This document shows positions 40,200 through 51,800 of a stretch of 64,000 bases of DNA, one piece after another. Numbering within the stretch: the stretch's first letter is position 1; every line of letters starts with the position of its first letter. The translations under genes and the position numbers were made by a program. The stretch is from Pelodera strongyloides (Eukaryota; Nematoda; Chromadorea; Rhabditida; Rhabditidae), in NCBI GenBank assembly GCA_036852015.1, contig JAANDG010000312.1, positions 62,001-126,000 on the forward strand, given 5' to 3'. The notes under the pieces are model-generated. The model searched no databases and was not told the origin of the DNA. It saw only the letters and a list, made by a program, of their open reading frames with translations.

Positions 40200-40320
40200 A
40201 ATAATAGGAATACATAACATACAGTATGCTTGAATACATAACATACAGTATGCTTGAATACATAACATACAGTATGATTGAATAGATAACATACAGTATG
40301 CTTAATTCACATACAGTATA
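40200..40320. repeat. 24-bp tandem repeat
   Basis: Four to five copies of a unit containing ATACATAACATACAGTATGC, just downstream of the C6-domain gene. Confidence 0.85.
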
Positions 40321-40365
40321 TTTGAGATGGCCTACAGTGCCCTACAGTGTCTTGTGTCGTTACAT

Positions 40366-41857
40366 CTAGCCATTCGCTGCTTGTTGGCAATGCACCGAAT
40401 TCACAGGTCTTGTCGTATCGTAGTACCTAGAAAGGGAAAACTATTTATTGTAAAAAAATAGCATCAAATACAAAACACAAACCACAAAAACAGTGAGCCA
40501 TGCTCTACCTTTAAATTTTGATAGAAATCGAAGAGCACTCATTCAGACATACTCGAATATAACGAACTAGAACAAAACTAGCGTTTCTAAGTCTTATTGT
40601 AAGTGCCCGATCGTGCCCGTTCGCCGAATTTAACGCATAGCGCAATGCAAAAGCGATGCAGATCTCATCATTGCAGATCTGATCAAAAAATCGATGTAAT
40701 ACGATACTTTGTGCTAAGCCCTGTACTAATCACTATTTGTACTTCTACTTTAACGAATTTCAAAACCCGCTTATGCATGGAACACGTACGCGCACTTGAA
40801 TTGCACTTTCGCACATTCCGCTCTCGCGACCGCCCTTTTCGCTCTCGCGACCGCACTTTCCGCTCTCGCGACCGCCCTTTCCGCTCTCGCGACCGCACTT
40901 TCCGCTCTCGCGACCGCACTTTCCGCTATCGTGAACATTATAGAAAACGAAAGAGAAAATGAATAACTCAATGACCAACCATTGTCCATCGATGCATTGT
41001 AAAGAAGCCTCTACCACCTGTCCCATGATCTGGTTTTCTGCTGGACCCCCTTGGTTGACGTTGAACTGAATAGTATATTATTATCATGATTGAAATTCGA
41101 GTCCTATGTTAAAGCGAAAGACCGGCCGGTTTTTGAAACGCATCGTGGACAACTGAATACTTACGTATTTATGCTAACTTGCTCGAATATAGCTCGATTT
41201 TTTTCTTATAATTTATGCATAAGCTGCATAAGCATAAAAATTGCTGGTTACTCGGTGTTTCAAAAGCTGGCCAGTATGTCGCTTTAATAACTATTCTTTG
41301 AAGCCCTTTGTTTTCCACTTCGGCCTACGGTATCGAACGGTTTGTGGGAAAATAGCTCTAAGTTCAACCAATGCGGTTTTCACAGTAATATTTCTGAAAT
41401 TCCAGACTTTCGGCACAATAAAAGGTTTTATTTCATAAATAACATCTCATATTTTCTATGTCCATTTGGTGTTCTTTAGATAAAGTGCGCTAGGAGAGCT
41501 ATACGTCAGTGGTTAGTGCACTCGGTTAATGGATCATGCCCATGCAAACAACTATGCCCATCATCTTATTTCTGTGAGTAAGCTACAGGGTAATAAAAAT
41601 TAGAAATATAAACCTCCATGAATGCCACCAAACCAGCGTCGGCCGTGCAGATTGCTACCAATACTGAGCAATCATTTGCGTCCGTTTCCAGCCTGTAAAC
41701 ATAAAGATTCGGGGTTAGGCAGACCCGAAAAGAGGTAGGAAAATGATGCTGAGGAGGGGACAGGGAGAGCGAGAGAGAGAGAGAGAGATAGGGAGGGAGA
41801 GAGAGAGACAGAAAGGGAAAGGGAGAGCTAGAGAGAGAAAGCGAGTGAGAGAGAAAG

Positions 41858-41888
<31 letters not shown>

Positions 41889-43825
41889 AGAAGCAAAATA
41901 ATTATAAAAGATAACGTACCTGTAAGTTGGATTAAACTGGAAAGGAAGTGCCGGATCAGCTGTATCAAAGTCAATATCGTTGGCGCTGCATGTAGTACAA
42001 GCTAAAATACAAAAGCGTATTTTACAGTATATCATTAGAGCGGTATAACAGCCGGTTCTTGACCGATATAACATCCATGATGATGATGTGTTTCCATGCG
42101 ATGTGTACAAATAACTGCTAAATACTGCGATTTTTAGTTTAATTATATTCATTTGCATATTACGCTTCAAAACCCGGTCTATTGTTTGCATTTCCATTTT
42201 ATGTGCAATTTGGTTGTTATTATGTGCCATTCCGGCACGGGTGGGAACATAATTTTTTTACACGTTCAGTTCCAAGTACCTGTTGGTGCCACTGTGGTAG
42301 TCGTTGTCGTTGTAGTTGGCGCCGTTGTGGTAGTTGTAGGAACTAAAGAAAGAATAAAAGTTGTATTTTTTTCTCCAATTCGCAGTTTTTCTTTCTAGTT
42401 GCTTACATACAGTAAGTGAAAACACGATACCACCACAAATTCGCATGCGCAATAGACTTAAAATGCACCTTTCTATTTTACTATTAAAACCGTAGTACGA
42501 CAGATAAGCAATCTCAGGGTGGCCTTAGCCATTAATTGCGGTTATTGGTTACGTGTACATGCAGAACGTTACAATTACAGTTCGTAGTTGACACCAGCAG
42601 CAATACGTGATATTTCATACACACGGGGTAAAGTTGCGCTTGAATGCGGCATAGTGGTGCCAGACTTCGCGATTGGCTGTGTTGGTCATGTATGAGCGCA
42701 CGTCTTGTGCCGCAACAGTGCAAGACTTGTGCCATTACCTGTAGTGGTGGTGGTTACAACAGTTGTAGTAGTTGCACTAGCAGCAGTGGTTGTGGTGGTA
42801 ACTCCTGGTGCAAGAGTGGTAGTGGTTGTCCGTGGTCCTGTATATTACAGTACACACAACGCATGCATAATTACTTACAATTAGTTATTGGTGCACATTC
42901 AATACATTATCTGTGGCAGTATCACAGGGTGGTGCACTCTTCCTAAGAGTTTTAGACATTACATTTAATGTGTGCTTTTCAATATTGTAAAGAGAATGTA
43001 ATTTTCAGTAACAGTGATTATTAGTATAAAGTATAAAGAATGGAGTTTGCAATTTTCTTGAATTTCATGTGTGCTTTGTAAGTTGTACATGCCGTGGCTT
43101 TCCAAGTGCTGATAATATATAAGAATGAATATTGAATTCGCTTAAAAAATAGTTAAATCAATTATGTTTGATGAGTAGCCTTCGATGCTGAATTAAACAG
43201 TCAAAAGTATCGGTTTTACAAGAGACCAGATTATCGGCTTTTTTTGCACCTACGGCAGCAGCGTATGTTTCAAGAACAAGATAAAGAGTTTTTGCAGCTC
43301 GCAAATCAGTAAATCATTTGAACAAAGAAACGCAATGGAAAGTGTCCACAAAACAAAAATAAATGTTATTTCTCATGCGCCTGGCTATCTAAAAACGTTT
43401 CAAGTAAATAAAGTAAACAAAACCGCAAAACGGCCACACATTTGCCTCAAATCTCAAATTTAACTTCACGAACTTCTTATATTACATTACAACAAAAAAA
43501 ACATAAGACTAACTTGCCTTAATTACTAGCAACTAAATACCGGTCGGTTTTTGAAATACATCGAGTACACATTCTTATACCCTTATTACGCGTTCTATGC
43601 AAAGGAGCATACTTTAGAATAAAAAAACCGAGCTAAATTCGAGCAAATTAGCATAAATACGTAAGCATAAATACGTAATTCAGTTGACCACGGTGCGTTT
43701 CAAAACCGGCCGTTATTTCGCTTTAATAAAAAAATTAACTTGTACAAACCTCCTCCGGTTGAAGTTGCCGCACATTCGAAGGTAGGACCAATACAGTAAG
43801 TAAGCAATAAAAATAGACGGATCAT
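40366..43825 (-). CDS. Secreted Thr-rich C6-domain protein
   Basis: Exons in coding order: 43825-43750, 42837-42739, 42342-42280, 42001-41920, 41692-41614, 41065-40968 and 40426-40366. They sum to 186 codons, giving 185 aa. The protein begins MIRLFLLLTYCIGPTFECAA, a signal peptide. Two Thr-rich, mucin-like exons follow (GPRTTTTTLAP and VPTTTTTAPTTTTTTT), which are likely O-glycosylated. The last four exons form one cysteine domain: ACTTCSAND, TDANDCSVLVAICTA, NQGGPAENQIM, LQCIDGQW and VNSVHCQQ. This pattern matches the nematode C6 domain (DUF282). The product is probably extracellular; its molecular function is unknown. The donor of the sixth exon (GTTATT) is weak. A 21-bp tandem repeat lies in the last intron. 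Confidence 0.85.
40818..40932. repeat. 21-bp tandem repeat with TCGCGA
   Basis: Five to six copies of CGCTCTCGCGACCGCACTTT, each with the self-complementary TCGCGA. It lies in the last intron of the C6-domain gene, and both strands are open through the array. Confidence 0.9.
41109..41286. mobile_element. MITE family A copy 8
   Basis: Starts TTAAAGCGAAAGACCGGCCG and ends CAGTATGTCGCTTTAA. In the C6-gene intron, 43 bases from the exon at 40968-41065. Confidence 0.88.
41754..41890. repeat. GA-rich microsatellite
   Basis: GA tract in an intron of the C6-domain gene, ending about 30 bases from an exon. Confidence 0.85.
42037..42183. mobile_element. Diverged MITE, AGCGGTATAACAGCCGG type
   Basis: Left end AGCGGTATAACAGCCGGTTC; the right end is a decayed inverted form. 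Related to copies near 14999 and 62173. Confidence 0.5.
43531..43726. mobile_element. MITE family A copy 9
   Basis: Left end ACTAAATACCGGTCGGTTTT, right end CGTTATTTCGCTTTAA. It ends 23 bases from the first exon of the C6-domain gene. Confidence 0.85.
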
Positions 43826-46800
43826 CGAAATTTCCTAATTCTAAATTCTTTTTATTATTTATTAAATTACACCGAGGAAACAAATAAAATCACGGAAATC
43901 ACGTCACGCCTTGTCGGTGAAGGTAAGGGGCTGGCGTTAGACCTTGTCATATAGTTCAGACCGGGCTGTTCAGTTCAGACACGAATGAAAGTTATATGTA
44001 TACATATTTAAATAGTTATTAAATGGATAAAGGCAAGTTCAAACTACTACTAATAGAGCAACATCAATCATAGCTTATCCATTGAAAAAGGAGTTTATCG
44101 GGAACAATACATGGTGTCTAATAGTCTACTACGGATAATGAACATAAACCTAACCTAAGTCAACATAAAGATAATAAAATCGTCTCTTTCTGAATGTATC
44201 TAGTTCGGTCGATGATACGCAACAGTGTACAGAAAAGGCCGGAATAGGGCAAGGCTTCCTAGACTAGCTCTGCTTTGGGGGGTTCCCAAGCTCCGCCCCC
44301 ATACCACCTTCACAACCCCTTGAAAGCACAATAAAACACTAATCCTACGAAATGTTTATCGTTTTAAAAGGCACAAAAAGGAACATTCACGCATTAGCCA
44401 TTAAACAGGGCTTTGTATCTTTGATCTTGTACCTCAACTCAAGATGCACCTCGGGTAGTTCGCCCCGGAGCGAAGGTCCCCGACCACCTACCGTAATCCG
44501 TACCCAAAAAAAAATTTAAACAACGTTGTATATGTGAAAGGACCACCCGTTGTGACGAGGAATAAACCCACAAAATGTGTGTTTATGGTACATCGTCTAT
44601 CATGGAGATAATTCCCCCAAATCCAGGGAGATACCTTCCTTTTGGGTAGGGAATCAGTTTTCTGCTTATACAAATTCAGTACAATTTCCCATGCAACTCA
44701 ACCCTTTAAACGGAGTTCTCACTCAAAAATTGCTCATTGACAGCTGTTTGATGATCAACGGCTTACACGGCATCTAATTGGGAAAATGCGATTTTGGTCA
44801 TGCCTGGAAAAAAGATAGCTAATGTGCTAGACATCCAATCCGGAGGTAGGATGCGGATTTAATTTAGTGCATTAGCTCATTTTCTGAACAAGAAATGCTT
44901 GCAATATAACATCCATAATGTCAAATTATATTGTGACGTTTTCATCAAAGAACATCTAAAATCTAGACTGAGCATCAAACCCCAAATTATGCTCGCGCTT
45001 CGCACTAACAAAGGAAGAAAGGCATAGGTGAGCGCAAACATTACGCTCTTGGTTTATACTGTCAGTCTGTCAGCTGTGCAATGGTTTGAAAGAAGACCGA
45101 TCTGCAAGCATGTAAGTTATAGGATGCTACCTGCAACTTTTTTGCAAACCAACAATAAGACCTACATTAAGGACCTAAGGACCAATAATACTCCTAAGAC
45201 ATACAAGGAAAAGAGAAAAGTTGCTTGCTGAATAATGTTTGATTTTTGGAAACCATGAAATTAGAAACCAACAGTCCAGATAACCAATTTCACATTTTCC
45301 TGAATTTTTGCTGTCGTCATTTCTGAGCTCAGTTCTCTCTCTCTCTTTTACAAAGAACTTGTTGCATTTGAAAAACCGGATAGGTTTTGCAATCCTTATG
45401 AGGCTAATTTCTCGAGACTGAATTCCACTGGTGAAGACCAGGCTCTAGGAATTAAATAGGCTGATTATGCGACTAAGCTTAAAGCTTAAAGCTTAAAGCC
45501 TGGGAGAGAGCAACTAATCATGTGATCCACTTATTGTAAGTGGAACACGAATGTGCTTAGAATAAACGGTGAAAATGCTACCGAAACTAGACCCATGGCT
45601 TAGAAATATAGTATGCGCAGAATTTAGGTTTACTTTAAAGCGGTCGGTATGGTAAGTATCTAACGTGTTTGCTAAAAACGCGTTTCGTTATTCTATTCAA
45701 ATTGTGTCCCAATCGAGAGTACGCTTCACAAACTATGTGCCATGCCGTTTTAGATGCTCCGGGTCACGAAAACAGCCTTTTCGCTTTTTATGGGGGAAAA
45801 CTAGTCAGCAGTGTGTAGTGGTATTAGCACGCCTGTTCATAACACAAACCAATGAGGTATTAGCAAATCGACAGAGGACAAGATTTGCGTGTGTTATGCA
45901 CTATGGTTTTTACGGTAATTGCTAAAGCAGTAGTCACCTAGTCACTATGTTCGTTCAGGTATAGTGGTGTAGTTTCATCTCGACTATGCGGCAGGGGTGT
46001 GAATAACATTATATGCGGGAAGTATATTGGCTAAGTAATGATCAAAAGCCAAGTAAATTCTACCCCAATAATAAAATACGTTCTATATCCCAACAACGTA
46101 CATATGAAAAACAACGCAAAAACCTATTCTGGCAATTTTAATGTACTACCGCTTTCCATGAAACGAGGCTAGGCTAACAAGCCAGATTATTTCTAAAATG
46201 GTTCCATAATAGAGTGCAAGATAGAAAACTCCACTACGCATTGTCATCATTGCCATGCTCGTTTAAACCCGGAAGTCTGTTTGATTTCAGCAAATCTTTG
46301 AAAACTTAATCGTCGCTCTCGTAAAACGTAAAACGAGAAATTAAATGAAATTAATGCCTATGGGATGGCCGCCCTGCAAGTCTTTCCGCGTTCTTCACTC
46401 ATGCGTAAAGGCGGAGGTTCAAGGCTTTTCCTATCAAATCTAGTCGCCATTAGGCTACAAATTAACACAGTCCAAAGTCGCAACGCGGCTACAAAATAGC
46501 GCAATTCAAAAGTTGCGGAAACACGTTTCTGAGAGCAGTGCGTGAGCGAGGAGTTTTTCGCAACAAGTCGAATCTTTGTCTCAATTATTAAAAAAAAATC
46601 TTAAATTATCCGGGAGGGCGCAAGTCGATGTACTTGTTGGTACCACTGCTATCAGTATAAAGGAAGTGTATGTTGAAATGTTGAAATGAATATGTATACA
46701 CACTGATAAAGAAACCAAATTTTATATTGTTTCTCAACTGCTTAAAGGTGTTTATCTTTCTTTTCTTGGGTGTTAATTACAACTCATTTCTCACTTATGG

Positions 46801-47184
46801 TTAGTACAGTTAGTTAATAAGCAGTCTACTCATATAAATAAATATACCTGATTAAATGGTGTGAACTACAAACGTACAAACTGTAAGAACATGTGTTACT
46901 TCCACACAGTGGCATATGCAACTATAACCCAGGGTTACGTTTTACGGTCCATCCCACAAAGCCAGATGTTGTAACCGTAACCATTGCTACCTTGGGACGT
47001 TAGATAAACTCAACTTGGGACTAACACAGATCTACTCCTACACTCGACAACACTTGTTGTACATTTCTACCTATTTCAACTATTCTTCGGCAGGGCAAAA
47101 ACAGTCTTTTATTGGCCCTACTTTACCTTCTTATAACTTGTAACTTAACAGAGCAAATTACACTTTTCTCTAACCTGTAAATGA
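43826..47184. other. Intergenic region without recognised genes
   Basis: Short open frames here lack splice context or family similarity. A short AGCTTAAAGCTTAAAGC repeat occurs near 45475. Confidence 0.5.
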
Positions 47185-48274
47185 ATGCTAGGCGCCAGAC
47201 CTAGGCTCCTATTCCCTAAACCACGACAAGTTGGATTACTGTACTTCACCTGTTTATTAGTTTTTTGTCTGTTTGAAATAAACATGTGCGTCTGTGCCAG
47301 CTTATTTCAAGCTGTGACTAGAGTTGCCCGGAAGATTCTGAGGACTCTTCTCGCAGTGGCAGGATTAACGAAGAAGAACAAGGTTAGATAATATACTCTT
47401 TTATTTTTATTGTGCAGGCTTTCAATGGCAGGCGTTGCATGTCAGCATGTGTATTACGTATCACTAATAGCACAGAAAAAATAATTCCTATTCGGACGTA
47501 GAATCGACAAAGACGCGACACCGGGGCTCGTGCAGCATGAAATTCAACTATAACCATCTTTTGTGGCTTCTCGTGAGAGCCCCAGACACAAATAAAATTC
47601 ATCGGCTAATACTAAGCCGTTATTTTATTAATGTAAAAAAATTTCTCGCAAATTTCAACAAATTTCAGACGTTCGCAGCTACGTGTACTTCAGAACCCTC
47701 ACGCGAGAATTTTCTGTGTGGTTCGGATAGGCCTGAACTTGACCAAAGTGATACTTTAGCAAACAATGAGGAGCGTGAGGTTAGTTATGTCCTAACAGAC
47801 CTTCCCTAATAACACCAAGCCTTTGTCATCTCCTCTGAAAATTAAGTACTCATTGTATTCTTAATGTGTGTAGGAACATACGCGCCGGAAGAATTCTGTT
47901 GCAATTTTCTTATGATATAACTATCTAATACCTTCGTTTTACAGAATGATTCTTTTCATTGCAATCTTTCACATAAGGATTACAATATATGGGTGGCTTA
48001 GGCTTAGGCTTAGGCTTAGGCTTAGGCTTAGGCTTAGGCTTAGGCTTAGGCTTAGGCTTAGGCTTAGGCTATAGAACAGCTTCTTGGTTCTTCCAACGTA
48101 AACCTATAATTTTAACCTAATTTTCAGTGTCCCATCACGCTTCAATCCCAGCTTATCGAAACCGCAGCCATCGGAGCTACACGTACAGTATCTGGCACCC
48201 TTTCTATCCTTTCCAGAGCAGTTCCTGTGTCTGTAAGGGAAGTCGTTTCATTATTTAACAATTCGCTTATTTAG
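47185..48274 (+). CDS. Unrecognised three-exon gene with an N-terminal membrane segment
   Basis: Exons 47185-47382, 47669-47779 and 48128-48274, all joined in phase 0, give 151 aa. Splice signals are good (AAG|GTTAGA, ATTTCAG, GAG|GTTAGT, TTTTCAG). An AATAAA lies 55 bases after the stop. The protein starts MLGARPRLLFPKPRQ, then has a hydrophobic segment at about 17-37 (LLYFTCLLVFCLF), a basic stretch ending TKKNK, a Ser/Asp/Glu-rich middle, and a Thr/Ser/Val-rich end. It has several cysteines. I do not recognise the family. The short first-frame alternative (ATG at 47181) stops quickly. Intron 2 carries the telomeric repeat. This is a prediction from open frame, phase and signals only. Confidence 0.5.
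47995..48070 (+). repeat. Interstitial telomeric repeat (TTAGGC)n
   Basis: About 12.7 perfect copies of TTAGGC, with no mismatch, inside intron 2 of the gene at 47185-48274. TTAGGC is the nematode telomere unit. Confidence 0.95.
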
Positions 48275-48819
48275 GAATATTGTTTATTTAAGAATATTAA
48301 TAAGAACACTTTTTCTGAATTCGTGTACAAATAAAGATGCCTTCTATCAGTCTATCATTCATACACTAGTGCCTTATGCCTTATAATTATAAATCATAAC
48401 TAAACTTTCTAGAGAATATAATACAAATAGTTGGAACCACACACAGACACTGCCACCTTACATTACCTGATTCATTTAACCGTATGCTTTCGTTAACATT
48501 TACTTAAACTTTCCAACCCTGTGCCTTTTATGTATGTTTCTTCTTATTAGCGAGTCGATGTGGCGAGTCATACAACTAGTAATTATTATTCAAACACTGA
48601 GTTCACATATGTTTTGTTTCTTTCCCGGTATACTTTTATGTAATAAATAATTATTTAGCCCAACGTTTTCGTTAATGTAAATAAACATTCACGAATTTAT
48701 AAATACAGAAAAGACGGACATCGACAAAAAGTAATTCAAATTTATACAAACGAGTTAATGACTGAGTAAAAAAATCATATTTAATGACCAATCAATAATA
48801 GGCGAGGTGTCGATTTTCT
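48275..48819. other. Convergent intergenic gap
   Basis: Separates the plus-strand gene ending at 48274 from the phosphatase ending at 48820. AT-rich; nothing recognised. Confidence 0.6.
48329..48334 (+). terminator. Polyadenylation signal
   Basis: AATAAA 55 bases after the stop codon of the gene at 47185-48274. Confidence 0.55.
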
Positions 48820-51800
48820 TTATCCGTATTGGTCCTTCAGTTTTGCTTCTCTTTCCTGTACGACTTTCTAAATTAAATATTTTGTCGAATTTATTTAACC
48901 TTGTTACGGTGATAGCCACAGATGTTTACTCAAATATCGCATATTTTTCCATTGTACGAACGCAGTTCCCAGGCAGGGACACCGCAAACTTGTTAGGCAA
49001 ACAGTTGACCGAGTTAGCAATGAGGAAAAATCAGAGATATCAAAAGAAATACCTTAAAACCTTCGAGCGCCTTTTTCTCAGCCTCGTCCTAAAAAGAAAG
49101 TAAAATTCCATATTTCAACTGTAGAGTTTGTTCATAAGTTTTGTTATAGTATAGCTGTTTGAAAGAAAGGAAACATAGTAAGTAAACATATGTAATCATA
49201 GCCACATTATAAACAATAAACTACGTGGCTGACAATGAGGCAGGTGGCGCAGTGGTCTAATTCGCTGTCTAGAGCAGCGCAGGCACTGCGGCTCGTCGGT
49301 TCGACTCCTCTCCCGTGTAGAACAAGCCCCCTCTTTACACATAATACCAAGTACCAACTACACGATCGATAGACTAGATGACTAGCATACGCTACCAAAA
49401 TTAAGCATTAAAAGGTGAAAAAGGTTTCAGAGAAGAAATAAACCTACATCAGCATGTAGTCTCAAAGTGGTCGAAGCAGAATTAGTAGTTCCTTCCGCGC
49501 TGCCTCCCTTAACCGGGGCGGTAACTTGGCCCGTCACGGCTCCAGGTTTAGCAACACTAATCGACTGATTCTCTGTCGTTTCACTTGATCCCTTCGCTGG
49601 TGTAGCAGTTGTTGTTGTGGCAGCAGAAGGTACCGCATTTGCAGCAGAAGTTGCTGCATTAGCACTTTCCGCAGACAAAGTCACCGGCACAAGTTCGCTC
49701 TGCTCGGCCGACGTATCTTTTTTGAGAGCGTTTCGCTCGGCAATGCGATCTTGTAGGGTCTTCTGGTCCAGAGCTACAGTAGGGTCCAAAGGCCCCAATT
49801 TAGAATCGGTAGTCGGCTGCTCAAACATAATTGGAGCACACAATTCGGCCGAGCCTAAAACACTTATACTTTAATTTAATTATCAGTTAATTAAGAAAAG
49901 TAAAGGAAATGAGCAAAAGACAATTACCCCGAGTTTAGTGTTTCGTTTTGAGGGCGTTGGAAACCATATGTGATCTGTCGGTAAATTCCGTAAAATGAAC
50001 CCAATGGCCAAGTGTAGAGAAGCTACGAACACTATACGCGGAGCCCTCCCGCGTCGGAGAAAAAGGGCGCGGTTCTTCGCCGCGTGAGCCGCTTTGAACC
50101 AGCGAGCGACTGGCGAATATTTGGCGATAAATGGGCGCCGAAAAGTTTTGCGGCGAAGATCTGGCGACTCCCTTTTATCTTGCCGTGAAAGCTTCATATC
50201 GTACCTCGTCCTCCGCTCGCGCGTTCTTTGTTTTCCTTTTCCTTGGAGCCTGACGGTTTTGGCTAAAGTACACAATTTGTTATGTTTTAAAGATTATTAT
50301 ATTAAACAAAACGACAAAGCTTGTTGAAAAAGCCAAACAGAAGCACAAAATCATGCCGATATAAAAAAATTTATGGTTAAAAAAACTAGAACTTAAAAAA
50401 AGTATACCGCAGTATTCGTCGGTTCCTCAGCTCCGGGCAATTGGCTGCTGTGCAACAGTAAACGATGACCTGCAACACGTTCTTCATTGAAAATTATGAT
50501 TGGGATGCTGGTAGTTCTAAAACCGTACCTTAACTTACCGTACGTTAACAAGATAAAGGCTATTTTGATTGGTTATTAAAAATGTCAATAAATAATAAAT
50601 AACATAGATAATAAAAAATCCAACCCATTGGATTGGGACTCTTGGCCGCTGGGTCCATGGCCGCCTGTCTCTCGAGGACCCTCAATCTATCAGGTGTCAA
50701 CTGATTCAACATCAGAATCGGACGAAGAGTTTCGAATGAGACTTCCATCTTCTCCGAGATTTTCATCACCTAAAAATGGGAGATAATGTATTCATGCCCA
50801 CACCCATAAGAGCCAGCTTCCCCAACCCTCTGCTTTGGGAAAAACTAGGCACTTTGTGAAAAATACTACATGAGAATTTTATTATTTTTGGAATTATTTA
50901 CTGTCCTCATCCGCGGCATAAACTGACACGCATAAAATTATGAAATGTTCTGCACCGGAACGTGTTGATCACATAACAGTAAAGGTACAACAGTTGGATA
51001 TAATAAGGTTGTAATAAGCTAAAAGTTCAGTAGAAGGGACACGAATTATAAGATCATTAATCAAGTGTTTGTACTTTGTAGTGTTTACCTTCTACTCAAC
51101 AGATACGTCTATAGCCTCCTACTAAACTTCTAAAAGAATAAAGGATACATGAAAAATCGCAAAACACCATACCGAACCGCAATTCTTGTCCGTCCCACAG
51201 TAATTCGGGGCACTGAACACAGTGCACAATAGATTGCCGGACATCAGTTCATGGCCGTTCTGTAATCAATACAGTATGCTGGAACTAAGGTGTACGTTAC
51301 CGTAGCTGCTACATTATAAACTACAGTACTCTGCTACAGTAGATTTACAGTATGCTACGAGATATTGCAGTTTGTCGCGTATGGTGTACGTATACTCAGA
51401 AACTCAAACTTTCCAAAACACAAATTACAGTACAGCACAGTACAGTAAAAATTACAGTACGCTGCTACAGTAGGTTTACACGTTTACAGTATGCTCAAAA
51501 TTCCAAAACACGCACCATAATCATTTCATGCGCGCGCACGATAAGGTCGAGATTCATTCGGAGGCAGAAGAGTTTAATCGAGTCATCTCCGAATACATAC
51601 GATGCAGAACGTTGCTGGAACAGATCAAAAAATTCAACTCATAAATATGAAAAAAAAAGCCATGAGTGATTGCTAGTAATCCTTATGCCTTCTCTATATA
51701 TATTTGATAAATAAATAATGCTATTACTTTCAAATAAATATCGTTGTTGCAAAAACACGTGACACTGGGCGAGCGAACATATAACCAGGGTCTTTGATTT

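Larger units (their letters stand above)
37550..40365. other. Intergenic region filled with MITEs
   Basis: Between the nhx stop and the end of the convergent C6-domain gene. No gene seen. It holds four palindromic elements, a 24-bp tandem array and a stretch near 37690-37810 related to the GGTGACC-rich repeats at 16500 and 25000. Confidence 0.6.

Noticed and set aside
47995..48070. CRISPR-like direct repeats
   Set aside because: The hexamer array has no spacers and the genome is eukaryotic. No CRISPR array was seen anywhere in the window.
48128..48240. Minus-strand phosphatase exon at 48130-48240
   Set aside because: In phase it stops after a few codons, whereas 48867-48820 gives an in-frame end with a proper acceptor.
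49883..50275. 130-codon minus-strand frame
   Set aside because: It is inside a phosphatase intron, results from local GC richness, and has no family match.
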